Source: Sphingomonas sp. Ag1 (lineage in GTDB: Bacteria; Pseudomonadota; Alphaproteobacteria; Sphingomonadales; Sphingomonadaceae). Taken from it: 64,000 nucleotides of DNA. Under the pieces are notes generated by a model. It was not told the DNA's origin. It searched no databases and saw only the letters and a list, made by a program, of their open reading frames with translations. Shown piece by piece: positions 1 to 8,437 of this stretch; the stretch's first letter is position 1; each line of letters starts with the position of its first letter. Where the stretch lies: positions 558,001-622,000 of the forward strand of contig NZ_LAZX01000094.1 in assembly GCF_000980895.1 (NCBI RefSeq), in the 5' to 3' direction. Position numbers and translations under genes: made by a program.

Positions 1-947
<947 letters not shown>

Positions 948-957
948 TGCAGCGGTA

Positions 958-2022
958 ATGACGAACCGTATCCCGCTTGCGCTGCCGCTCGCGATCGCGT
1001 TGGCGGGATGCATCCCTTCGGTCGACCGCCCGATCCGGCCAGCGCCCGCTGAGCCCGGCAGCAGCCCCACGCCGCACCGGGGCGGCGCGGCGCGTCCGCA
1101 GGATGAGGTGGAGCAGCTCCCCGCCCCGCCCCCGGCCTGGGAGCAGCGCGGCGTGGCCGGTGACGCGCGGCAGGTCGCCGAGCAGAGCTATGTCGTGCGC
1201 TCCGGCGATTCGCTGCGCGCCATCGCCGAGCGGACCGGCGCCGGATCGGAAGCGATCGCCCGCGCCAACGGCCTGTCCGCGCCGTTCGTCATCTACGCCG
1301 GCCAGCGGCTGCGCATTCCCGGCGGCCGCTATCACTTGGTGCGCTCCGGCCAGACCGGCATCGCCATCGCGCGCGCCTATGGCGTCGAATGGTCGCACAT
1401 CGTCGCCGCCAACGACCTTAGCGAACCCTATATCCTGCGCACCGGGCAGCGTATCCTGATCCCGGGTGACGCACGCCCGCGCAGCGCCGCCGAGCGTGCC
1501 GCCGCCTTCCGCCTCGACATCGATGACATCATCACCGGTGGTGAGCCGGCGATCGCCGAGAACCAGGCACCGGCCAAGCCGGTCGCGACGCCGCGCCGTG
1601 TCCTGCCCGCCACCGCGGCGGTCGCGCCGCCCACCAGCAGCCCGGGCCGCTTCATGTGGCCGGTCGACGGTCGCATCGTCGGCCGCTTCGGCGCCGGCGC
1701 CAGCGGCCAGCGCAACAACGGCATCAAGATCGCGGTGCCGACCGAAACGCCGGTCCGCGCCGCCGCCGACGGAACCGTCGCTTATGTCGGCGACGGCATC
1801 GCCGCGCTCGGCGGGCTGGTGATCATCCGCCACGGCGAGAATTGGACCAGCGTCTACGGCCACGCCTCCAAGCTGCTCGTCCAGCGTGGCCAGGCAGTGA
1901 AGAAGGGCCAGACGATCGCGCTGTCCGGCGACACGGGCTTTGCCGATCAGCCCGAGCTCCATTTCGAGCTGCGCAAGGGCCGCAGCCCGGTCGATCCGGC
2001 GACTCAGCTCCCCCGGAAATAG
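958..2022 (+). CDS. LysM/LytM (M23) lipoprotein, NlpD-like, with degenerate active site
   Basis: A 354-residue envelope lipoprotein. A short signal peptide ends in the lipobox LAGC with the lipid Cys at residue 18. Two peptidoglycan-binding LysM repeats follow at about 78-121 and 125-168, then a linker and a LytM/M23 domain at about 232-345. The zinc ligands expected of an M23 endopeptidase are substituted: the usual HxxxD region reads NNGIKI, and the HLHFE motif reads ELHFE, although YGHAS is kept. This is the pattern of NlpD/EnvC-type proteins, which activate cell-wall amidases rather than cut peptidoglycan themselves. It lies directly downstream of serS, a common alphaproteobacterial position for nlpD-like genes. 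The amidase-activator role is inferred from the family. Confidence 0.88.
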   Translation: MTNRIPLALPLAIALAGCIPSVDRPIRPAPAEPGSSPTPHRGGAARPQDEVEQLPAPPPAWEQRGVAGDARQVAEQSYVVRSGDSLRAIAERTGAGSEAIARANGLSAPFVIYAGQRLRIPGGRYHLVRSGQTGIAIARAYGVEWSHIVAANDLSEPYILRTGQRILIPGDARPRSAAERAAAFRLDIDDIITGGEPAIAENQAPAKPVATPRRVLPATAAVAPPTSSPGRFMWPVDGRIVGRFGAGASGQRNNGIKIAVPTETPVRAAADGTVAYVGDGIAALGGLVIIRHGENWTSVYGHASKLLVQRGQAVKKGQTIALSGDTGFADQPELHFELRKGRSPVDPATQLPRK

Positions 2023-2032
2023 CCGGCACACG

Positions 2033-2050
2033 CCTCCCGCTTGCGGGCGG
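2033..2050. repeat. Short GC palindrome between LysM gene and tyrS
   Basis: CCTCCCGC-TT-GCGGGCGG forms a 5-bp GC stem (2036-2040 with 2043-2047), extended by two more pairs after one mismatch. It lies in the 57-base gap upstream of tyrS. Its arms resemble the CCCCTCCCGCC arms of the perfect hairpin at 27829-27861, so it may be a degraded copy of the same short dispersed element. There is no T-run. Function unknown. Confidence 0.35.
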
Positions 2051-2079
2051 GGCCGGGTGAGGGCATGTGCCGCTTCACT

Positions 2080-3306
2080 ATGACCGACCATCAGTCCGAT
2101 CTGCTCCGCGTCCTCACCGACCGCGGCTACATCCACCAGATGACCGACGCGGCCGCGCTCGATGCGCTCGCGACGAAGCAGGTGGTGCCGGGCTATATCG
2201 GCTTCGATCCGACCGCGCCGTCGCTCCACGTCGGCAGCCTCGTCCAGATCATGCTGCTGCGCCGGCTGCAGCAGACCGGACACAAGCCGATCGTCCTGAT
2301 GGGCGGCGGCACCGGCAAGATCGGCGATCCGTCGTTCAAGGAAGAATCGCGCCAGCTGCTCAACGACGAGCGAGTGGCGGAAAACGTCGCCTCGATCCGC
2401 CGCATCTTCGAACGCTTCCTGACGTTCGGTGACGGGCCCACCGATGCAGTGATGGTCGACAATGCCGACTGGCTCGACAAGCTCGAATACATCCCCTTCC
2501 TGCGCGAGGTCGGCCAGCATTTCTCGGTCAACCGGATGCTGTCGTTCGATTCGGTGAAGCTGCGGCTCGATCGCGAGCAGTCGCTCAGCTTCCTCGAATT
2601 CAACTACATGATCCTGCAGGCATACGACTTCCGCGAGCTGTCGCAGCGCCACGGCGTGCGGCTGCAGATGGGCGGCAGCGATCAATGGGGCAATATCGTC
2701 AACGGCATCGAACTCGCCCGCCGCATGGACGGGACCGAAGTGTTCGGCGTCACCACCCCCCTCCTCACCACCGCCGACGGGCAGAAGATGGGCAAGACCG
2801 TCTCGGGCGCTGTCTGGCTGCACGAGGATCAGCTGCCCCACTTCGATTACTGGCAGTTCTGGCGCAACACCGATGATCGCGACGTCGGCCGCTTCCTGCG
2901 CCTGTTCACCGATCTGCCGGAGGACGAGATCGCCCGCCTCGAAAAGCTCGAGGGCGCGGAGATCAACGAGGCAAAGAAGATCCTCGCCAACGAGGCCACC
3001 GCCATGTGCCGCGGCCGCGACGCAGCGGAAAAGGCCGCCGAGACCGCGCGCAAGACCTTCGAGGAAGGCGCCAGCGGGGACGCCCTCCCCACCTTCGCCG
3101 CCAGCGGTGAGGTGGCGCTGGTCGACGTCCTCGTCGGCCTCGGCTTCTGCGCGTCGAAGGGCGAGGCCCGCCGCCTGATCAAGCAGGGCGGCGCACGCGT
3201 CGCCGGCGAGAAGGTCTCCGACGAAGCCGCCACTGTCACCGCGGGCGGCGAGCCGGTCCGCATCTCCGCCGGCAAGAAGCACCACGGCCTGCTCGTCGCC
3301 GGCTGA
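2080..3306 (+). CDS. tyrS: Tyrosyl-tRNA synthetase
   Basis: Class I aminoacyl-tRNA synthetase charging tRNA-Tyr. The Rossmann signature is LHVGS (HIGH equivalent) near the N-terminus. The mobile loop is QKMGKT (KMSKS equivalent), and the tyrosine pocket contains [11 protein letters not shown]-terminal S4 RNA-binding domain carries the [14 protein letters not shown] segment. I place the start at the ATG at 2080 because [12 protein letters not shown] matches the usual N-terminus. An in-frame ATG at 2065, preceded by GGTGAGGG, and a TTG at 2041 are alternatives. Length is about 408 residues, normal for the family. It is convergent with the persulfide dioxygenase gene. Confidence 0.97.
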   Translation: MTDHQSDLLRVLTDRGYIHQMTDAAALDALATKQVVPGYIGFDPTAPSLHVGSLVQIMLLRRLQQTGHKPIVLMGGGTGKIGDPSFKEESRQLLNDERVAENVASIRRIFERFLTFGDGPTDAVMVDNADWLDKLEYIPFLREVGQHFSVNRMLSFDSVKLRLDREQSLSFLEFNYMILQAYDFRELSQRHGVRLQMGGSDQWGNIVNGIELARRMDGTEVFGVTTPLLTTADGQKMGKTVSGAVWLHEDQLPHFDYWQFWRNTDDRDVGRFLRLFTDLPEDEIARLEKLEGAEINEAKKILANEATAMCRGRDAAEKAAETARKTFEEGASGDALPTFAASGEVALVDVLVGLGFCASKGEARRLIKQGGARVAGEKVSDEAATVTAGGEPVRISAGKKHHGLLVAG

Positions 3307-3326
3307 CCATCGGCGCCCTTCCCTCC

Positions 3327-4202
3327 TTACTCTGCGCGTTCCCGGGGCTTCACGGGAATGCGCAGATAGGTGACGCCATTGTCCGCCGCCTCGTGGAAGC
3401 GGCCGGCGCGGATGTTGACCTGGATCGACGGCAACAACAGCCGCGGCACGGCGAGGCCGGCGTCGCGCTGCTCGCGCATGGCGACGAACGCGTCCTCGCT
3501 GACCGCGTCATGAACATGCACGCTCGATCGACGCTGCTCGTCCACGGTCGTTTCCCAGCGATATTCGTCGCGACCGGGCGCCTTATAGTCATGGCACAGG
3601 AACAGGCGCGTCTCGCCAGGCAGCGACAGCAGCCGGCGGATCGAGCGATATAAAGTGCGGGCGTCGCCACCCGGGAAGTCGGCACGCGCGGTGCCATAAT
3701 CGGGCATGAACAGGGTATCGCCGACGAACGCGGCATCACCGATCAGATAGGCGACATCGGCTGGCGTATGGCCGGGCACGTGCAGCACCTCGACGGCAAG
3801 ATCGCCGATCTGGAACCGCTCGCCGTCGTCGAACAGCCGGTCGAAGTCCGATCCGTCGATTTTCAGGTCCGTCATCGCGAATACCGGCCGAAAGATGCGC
3901 TGCACGTCGCGGATGTGCGCGCCGATGCCGATCCATGCGCCCGTATGCGCCTTGATGAAGGGCGCCGCCGACAGGTGATCGGCATGCGCATGGGTCTCGA
4001 GCACGATCGCGATCTGCCATCCGTCCTCATCGGCAAAGGCGAGGATCCGCTCTGCGGACCGGCTATCCACCTCGCCGCTCGCCAGGTCGAAATCGAGCAC
4101 CGGGTCGATCACCGCCGCGATGCGGGTGGCAGGGTGGCCGACGAGATAGCTGATCGTGTTGGTCGGCTCATCGAAGAAGGCCTTGATGAAAGGCTGGGTC
4201 AT
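3327..4202 (-). CDS. Persulfide dioxygenase-like metallo-beta-lactamase hydrolase (Blh/ETHE1 type)
   Basis: Predicted to oxidise glutathione persulfide to sulfite with a mononuclear iron. It carries the MBL-fold signature THAHADH (H71, H73, D75, H76 from the chosen start), then HVPGHTPADV, VGDTLF and LFLCHDY, which supply the remaining metal ligands. At 291 residues it matches the Blh branch controlled by BigR. The start at 4202 (MTQPFIKAFF) is chosen because GGAG sits 6 bases upstream; in-frame ATGs extend the frame to 4226 but run into the palindrome at 4224-4233. It is divergent from the ArsR regulator and forms a sulfide-detoxification locus with the rhodanese and TSUP genes. The substrate is inferred from family and context. 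Confidence 0.88.
   Translation of the reverse strand: MTQPFIKAFFDEPTNTISYLVGHPATRIAAVIDPVLDFDLASGEVDSRSAERILAFADEDGWQIAIVLETHAHADHLSAAPFIKAHTGAWIGIGAHIRDVQRIFRPVFAMTDLKIDGSDFDRLFDDGERFQIGDLAVEVLHVPGHTPADVAYLIGDAAFVGDTLFMPDYGTARADFPGGDARTLYRSIRRLLSLPGETRLFLCHDYKAPGRDEYRWETTVDEQRRSSVHVHDAVSEDAFVAMREQRDAGLAVPRLLLPSIQVNIRAGRFHEAADNGVTYLRIPVKPRERAE
3332..3365. terminator. Inverted repeat between convergent tyrS and persulfide dioxygenase genes
   Basis: CTGCGC-g-TTCCCG (3332-3344) pairs with CGGGAA-t-GCGCAG (3353-3365), leaving one central mismatch. It overlaps the last codons of the minus-strand gene and lies 26 bases past the tyrS stop. There is no clear T-run, so a termination role is an inference from position. 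Confidence 0.4.
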
Positions 4203-4223
4203 ATTCGGCTCCATCATGCCTTG

Positions 4224-4233
4224 CATATATATG
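4224..4233. promoter_or_regulatory. AT-rich palindrome, candidate BigR-type operator
   Basis: CATATATATG is a perfect 10-bp palindrome and the most AT-rich spot in the 57-base divergent region between the dioxygenase and arsR starts. BigR/SqrR repressors bind AT-rich palindromes at their own divergent promoters. That makes this the obvious operator candidate, although binding cannot be shown from sequence. Confidence 0.5.
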
Positions 4234-4271
4234 AGCGGTCACGAAATTAGCAACGTCTAATGGAGAAGCAG

Positions 4272-4592
4272 ATGCTGAAGCCGCCGATGGATCTGGCGAC
4301 GTTCGAGGAAAAGGCCGGCCAGGTTGCCGACACGCTGAAGGCGATCGGCAATCCCCGGCGGCTGATGCTGCTGTGTAAGCTGGTCGAGCATGGCGAGGTG
4401 ACGGTCACCAACCTCGCCCGCGAGGTCGGCCTGTCGCAGTCCGCCTGTTCGCAGCATCTCGCGAAGATGCGGGACGAAGGCCTCGTCGCCTTCCGGCGCG
4501 AGAGCCAGACGCTCTGGTACGCGATCGCGGATCCCCGCGTCGAAACGCTTCTCGCCACCCTCTACCAACTTTACTGCAAGGACGTTGATTGA
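4272..4592 (+). CDS. bigR: ArsR-family persulfide-sensing repressor, BigR/SqrR-like
   Basis: Small winged-helix ArsR/SmtB repressor of about 106 residues. The recognition helix segment is VGLSQSACSQHLAKMRDEGLV. Two cysteines, in LMLLCKL and near the C-terminus in LYQLYCKD, are 67 residues apart. This closely matches the redox pair of BigR and SqrR (66 apart), which form a tetrasulfide bridge with persulfide and release DNA. A third Cys lies in the recognition helix. The start at 4272 has GGAGAAG directly upstream; an ATG at 4260 would add four residues but has no ribosome site. The stop overlaps the rhodanese start (TGATG), so the two are co-translated. The family call is firm; the sensing role rests on the cysteines and context. 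Confidence 0.88.
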   Translation: MLKPPMDLATFEEKAGQVADTLKAIGNPRRLMLLCKLVEHGEVTVTNLAREVGLSQSACSQHLAKMRDEGLVAFRRESQTLWYAIADPRVETLLATLYQLYCKDVD

Positions 4593-5107
4593 TGCTCCCC
4601 ACCCTGTCCCCGCGCGACGCGCGCGTCGCCCTCGATGGCGGCGCGCGGCTGGTCGACATCCGCGGCGCTGACGAATTCGCGCGCGAGCGCATTCCCGGTG
4701 CGGTCAATCTGCCGCTCGACCGCGTTGCCACCCTGCGGCGCGAAGAGCGCCCGGTGATCTTCCACTGCAAGTCGGGGATGCGCACGGCTGCCAACGCCAG
4801 CGCGCTCGCCGCCGCTGCCGCAGGCGCCCCGGCCTATATCCTGGATGGCGGCGTGGATGCCTGGCGCTCGGCCGGGCAACCGACGGTGGTCGATCGCGCC
4901 CAGCCACTTGAGGTCATGCGGCAGGTGCAGATCACGGCAGGCATGCTGGTGCTTGCGGGCGTGCTGTTGGGCCTGTTCGTCACTCCCGCCTTCTTCGGCC
5001 TGTCCGCCTTCGTTGGTGCCGGCCTGATGCTCGCCGGGGCGACCGGCTGGTGTGGGATGGCGAACCTGCTGCGCATGATGCCGTGGAACCGGCGCGCCGC
5101 GAGCTGA
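4592..5107 (+). CDS. Rhodanese domain fused to inner-membrane DUF2892 domain
   Basis: A 171-residue protein with an N-terminal rhodanese (sulfurtransferase) domain at about 1-100 and two C-terminal transmembrane helices at about 112-160. This resembles YgaP, which transfers sulfane sulfur at the membrane. The catalytic Cys59 sits in the loop FHCKSGMR. A second conserved-looking Cys occurs in the GWCGMANLL segment after the second helix. The ATG at 4592 shares a base with the arsR stop, and the gene is followed after 7 bases by the TauE/SafE permease. Thiosulfate or persulfide handling is inferred from the domain and the operon. Confidence 0.9.
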   Translation: MLPTLSPRDARVALDGGARLVDIRGADEFARERIPGAVNLPLDRVATLRREERPVIFHCKSGMRTAANASALAAAAAGAPAYILDGGVDAWRSAGQPTVVDRAQPLEVMRQVQITAGMLVLAGVLLGLFVTPAFFGLSAFVGAGLMLAGATGWCGMANLLRMMPWNRRAAS

Positions 5108-5114
5108 GCCGCTC

Positions 5115-5894
5115 ATGACCGCCGCCGCCATCCTCGCCACGCTCGCGTCCGGCGCGGCGATCGGCCTGATCCTGGCGCTGGTCGGCGGCGGCGGGTCGAT
5201 CCTCGCCGTGCCGTTGCTCGTCTATGTCGTCGGGACCGGGTCTGCGCATCTCGCGATCGGGACGGCCGCCGTTGCAGTCGCCGCCAGCGCGCTGGCCAGC
5301 CTTGCCGGTCACGCCCAGGCGGGCACGGTAAAATGGCCTTGCGCCACCGTGTTCGCGGCGGTGGGCGTCGCCGGGGCGAGCATCGGTGCGGAACTCGGCA
5401 AGGCAATGGGTGGCGCGCGGCTATTGGCATTGTTCGGCCTGCTGATGGTCGGCGTCGGCGTCTCGATGCTCCGCCCCCGCAAGTCTGCGCCAGCGCCGGA
5501 CGTTCGCCTGTCGCGAGAGTCCGCCGAGACGCTGCTGCCGAGGCTGATCCCGATTGGCCTTGGCGTCGGCCTTGCAGCCGGCTTCTTCGGTATCGGCGGG
5601 GGTTTCCTCATCGTGCCGGGCCTGATGCTGGCCACTGCCATGCCGATCGCCAACGCGGTGGGAACCTCGCTCGTGGTGGTGAGCGCACTGGGGCTGACCA
5701 CCGCAGCGTCCTACGCCACCTCGGGCATGGTCGACTGGCGGGTCACCGCGCTGATGATCGCGGGCGGCGCGATCGGCACCGTCGCCGGGATGGCCGCCGC
5801 TCGGGGCCTCGCCACGCGCAAGGGCCTGCTCGAACGCGGCTTTGCCGTGATGGTCATCGCTGTCGGCCTCTACGTCGCGCTGACCTCGTTCTGA
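5115..5894 (+). CDS. TSUP-family (TauE/SafE) sulfite/sulfur anion exporter
   Basis: A 259-residue integral membrane protein with about eight hydrophobic segments arranged as two repeats. Each half has a glycine-rich signature near its start (VGGGGSILAVPLL and GIGGGFLIVPGL), typical of the TSUP/TauE-SafE family. In BigR-type operons this partner exports sulfite made by the persulfide dioxygenase. It is the last gene of the arsR-rhodanese-permease operon and ends 47 bases before the convergent recG end. The substrate is an inference from gene context; TSUP members also move other sulfonates and small acids. Confidence 0.88.
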   Translation: MTAAAILATLASGAAIGLILALVGGGGSILAVPLLVYVVGTGSAHLAIGTAAVAVAASALASLAGHAQAGTVKWPCATVFAAVGVAGASIGAELGKAMGGARLLALFGLLMVGVGVSMLRPRKSAPAPDVRLSRESAETLLPRLIPIGLGVGLAAGFFGIGGGFLIVPGLMLATAMPIANAVGTSLVVVSALGLTTAASYATSGMVDWRVTALMIAGGAIGTVAGMAAARGLATRKGLLERGFAVMVIAVGLYVALTSF

Positions 5895-5896
5895 CG

Positions 5897-5929
5897 GCGC
5901 CGCTTGCCCGCGCATCCGGGACGCGGCGC
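5897..5929. terminator. Hairpin between convergent TSUP and recG ends
   Basis: GCGCCGC (5897-5903) pairs with GCGGCGC (5923-5929), and CCCG (5907-5910) pairs inside with CGGG (5917-5920). It lies between the permease stop and the recG stop and could serve both strands. There is no T-run. Confidence 0.4.
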
Positions 5930-5940
5930 GCAATCGTTGA

Positions 5941-7995
5941 TCAGCCTGATCGCAGCAGCGCCACGCCCGCGTCGCGCTCGAACAGATATAGCGCCACCCG
6001 CGCCGCCTGCCCGCGCGCGCCGGAAAGCCCGCCGTCGCGATCGATCAGCAGCCGCGCGTCATCATAAGCGATCGGCAGCAGCTCATTGAGCAGCTCCGGG
6101 GTCGCCAGCCGGAACGCCGCCTCGCCCGATTGCCGCGTGCCGAGCAATTCGCCGCCGCCGCGCAGCCGCAGATCCTCCTCGGCGATCATGAAGCCGTCGT
6201 TCGTCTCGCGCATCAGCGCCAGTCGCGCGCGCGACGTCTCGCTCAGCGCATTGCCGCGCAGCAGCAGGCAGCGCGATTGCCCGCCGCCACGCCCCACCCG
6301 CCCACGCAGCTGGTGAAGCTGCGCCAGGCCGAAGCGGTCGGCATGCTCGATCACGATCAGCGTCGCATTGGGCACGTTCACGCCCACCTCGATCACCGTC
6401 GTCGCCACCAGCACGCCAAGCTCGCCGCCGGCGAAGCGCGCCATCACCGCGTCCTTCTCCGCCGGCCGCATCTTGCCATGCACCAGCCCGACGCGATCCC
6501 CGAAGCGCCCCGCCAGCGCCGCCGCCCGCGCCTCGGCGGCGGCAAGGTCGCTCTTCTCGCTCTCCTCCACCAGCGGGCAGACCCAATAGGCCTGCTTGCC
6601 CTCCGCCAGATGCCGGCCGAGCGCGTTGACCACCTCGTCCAGCCGCTCCTCGCTGATGACGCGCGTTTCCACCGGCTCGCGCCCCGGCGGCATTTCGTCC
6701 AGCCGGCTCTGGTCCATCTCGCCATGCTGCGCGAGGACGAGCGTGCGCGGGATCGGAGTCGCGGTCATCGCCAGCAGGTGCGGCGTCGTCTTGCCCTTGG
6801 CGGAAAGCGCCAGCCGCTCCGCCACGCCGAAGCGATGCTGTTCGTCCACCACCACCAGCCCCAGATCGCGGTAAGTCACCGCATCCTGGAAGATCGCGTG
6901 CGTGCCGATCAAAATGTCGATCGATCCATCCGCCAGCCCCATCAGCACGCCCTCGCGCGCCCGGCCCTTGTCGCGCCCGGTCAGTACCGCGATGTTCACC
7001 GGCAGGCCGGCCAGCGTCTCGCGCAGCGTGTCATAATGCTGCCGCGCCAATATCTCGGTCGGCGCCAGCAGCGCGCCTTGCGCCCCAGCCTCCACCGCGA
7101 TCAGCAACGCAAGCGCGGCGACCAGCGTCTTGCCCGATCCGACGTCACCCTGCAGCAGCCGAAGCATCGGCGCGTCCTGCGCCAGATCGCCCTCGATCTC
7201 GCGCGCCGTCCGCGCCTGTGCGCCGGTCAGCGCATAGGGCAGCCGAAGCATGTCGCGCAGCCGCCCGTCGCCCTTCAGCGCGCGCCCGCGCCGACGCCTT
7301 GTATCCTGCCGCACCAGCGACAGCGCCAGCTGGTTGGCGAAAATCTCGTCATAGGCGATCCGCGCCCGCGCCACCGCGTCGGCGGGATCGGCATGGACGC
7401 GCGCCAGTGCCTCCTTCCACCCCGGCCAGTCGCGCTGCGCCAGCAGGCCGGGCTCGATCCAATCGCCAAGCTCCGGCGCCCGCGCGATCGCCTGCTCGAC
7501 CAGCCCGCCGACGCGCCGCGACGTAATCCCCTCCGACAGGGGATAGATCGCCTCGCGCTCGCGAAAGCTGTCCTCGCCGTCGACGATCTCCGGGTGGATG
7601 ATCTGCAATTCCTGGCCGTACGTCTCCAGCTTGCCAGATACGCGCACCGGCTCGCCAACGGTATAGAGCTTGCGCACCAGCCCGCTCGATCGCCCGAAAT
7701 AGACGAGGCTCACGATATTGCCGTAGCCATCCGCAGCCTGCACCCGCGTCGGCCCGCGCGGGCTTGAAGACACGCGAATGTCGCGCACCGTCAGCGTGAT
7801 CGCGATCGTCCGCCCGGCATCCTGCGCCATCAGCTCGTCGCGCGGCAGGCGATCGATCCAGCCGCTCGGCAAATGGAACAGCACGTCCACCACCCTCGCA
7901 AGGCCAAGCCGATCCAGCGGCTTGGCCAGCCCTGCCCCGACGCCCTTCAGCGCGGTGACTTCGGCGAACAGTGGATTGAGGATATTGGGTCGCAT
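5941..7995 (-). CDS. recG: ATP-dependent DNA helicase RecG
   Basis: Branch-migration helicase that remodels stalled forks and recombination intermediates. From the ATG at 7995 (MRPNILNPLF) it is 684 residues. It has an N-terminal wedge/OB domain, Walker A GDVGSGKT, the box DEQHRFG, TATPIPRTL, and the C-terminal helicase motifs ending in QLRGRVGRG. An upstream in-frame GTG at 8013 would add six residues but is less likely. The gene is divergent from sdhE, and the recG-sdhE-mfd order is typical of alphaproteobacteria. The reverse strand is open for over 500 codons, which is only a GC-skew shadow. Confidence 0.97.
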   Translation of the reverse strand: MRPNILNPLFAEVTALKGVGAGLAKPLDRLGLARVVDVLFHLPSGWIDRLPRDELMAQDAGRTIAITLTVRDIRVSSSPRGPTRVQAADGYGNIVSLVYFGRSSGLVRKLYTVGEPVRVSGKLETYGQELQIIHPEIVDGEDSFREREAIYPLSEGITSRRVGGLVEQAIARAPELGDWIEPGLLAQRDWPGWKEALARVHADPADAVARARIAYDEIFANQLALSLVRQDTRRRRGRALKGDGRLRDMLRLPYALTGAQARTAREIEGDLAQDAPMLRLLQGDVGSGKTLVAALALLIAVEAGAQGALLAPTEILARQHYDTLRETLAGLPVNIAVLTGRDKGRAREGVLMGLADGSIDILIGTHAIFQDAVTYRDLGLVVVDEQHRFGVAERLALSAKGKTTPHLLAMTATPIPRTLVLAQHGEMDQSRLDEMPPGREPVETRVISEERLDEVVNALGRHLAEGKQAYWVCPLVEESEKSDLAAAEARAAALAGRFGDRVGLVHGKMRPAEKDAVMARFAGGELGVLVATTVIEVGVNVPNATLIVIEHADRFGLAQLHQLRGRVGRGGGQSRCLLLRGNALSETSRARLALMRETNDGFMIAEEDLRLRGGGELLGTRQSGEAAFRLATPELLNELLPIAYDDARLLIDRDGGLSGARGQAARVALYLFERDAGVALLRSG

Positions 7996-8109
7996 GACTA
8001 TCTCTTGCGCCACGCCTAGCCGTTCGCATCGATCCTGTCAGGCGAGCGGATGAATTATCGTCGCCGACCGTGCGAAACCACGGCCGGCCAAGTGTCGTTG
8101 GAGCCCCTG

Positions 8110-8394
8110 ATGGATCAAGAAACTCGTTTGCGGCGCACCCGCTTCCGCGCCTGGCACCGGGGCACGCGCGAGGCCGATTTCATGATCGGCGGCTTCTTCG
8201 ATGCGCATCACGCCAGCTGGTCCGAAGAACAGCTGCAATGGTTCGAACGCCTGCTGGAGGAGCAGGACGTGGACATCATGGGCTGGGCGATCGGCTCCAT
8301 CCCCTGCCCGCCCGAATGGGAAGGCGAGATGATGCAGACGATGCGCCGCGTCGATTTCGCGCTCGCCACCCCGGGCAGCCAGCCCGGCGCCTGA
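8110..8394 (+). CDS. sdhE: Succinate dehydrogenase assembly factor 2 (SdhE/Sdh5 family)
   Basis: A 94-residue cytoplasmic flavinylation factor that promotes covalent FAD attachment to SdhA. The conserved RGxxE signature is present as RGTREAD near residue 19, followed by FMIGGFFD. The C-terminal half contains the family's acidic EEQDVDIMGWAIG and P-rich patch. The ATG at 8110 is chosen because MDQETRLRRTRFR fits the family N-terminus; an in-frame ATG at 8050 would add an unrelated 20-residue extension. It is placed between recG and mfd. Confidence 0.93.
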   Translation: MDQETRLRRTRFRAWHRGTREADFMIGGFFDAHHASWSEEQLQWFERLLEEQDVDIMGWAIGSIPCPPEWEGEMMQTMRRVDFALATPGSQPGA

Positions 8395-8437
8395 CCAAGC
8401 CCCTACCTGCCGCCGCCCGATACGAACGGACCCGCCT

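Noticed and set aside
6130..7767. Plus-strand 545-codon frame inside recG
   Set aside because: Antisense to recG with no family signal.
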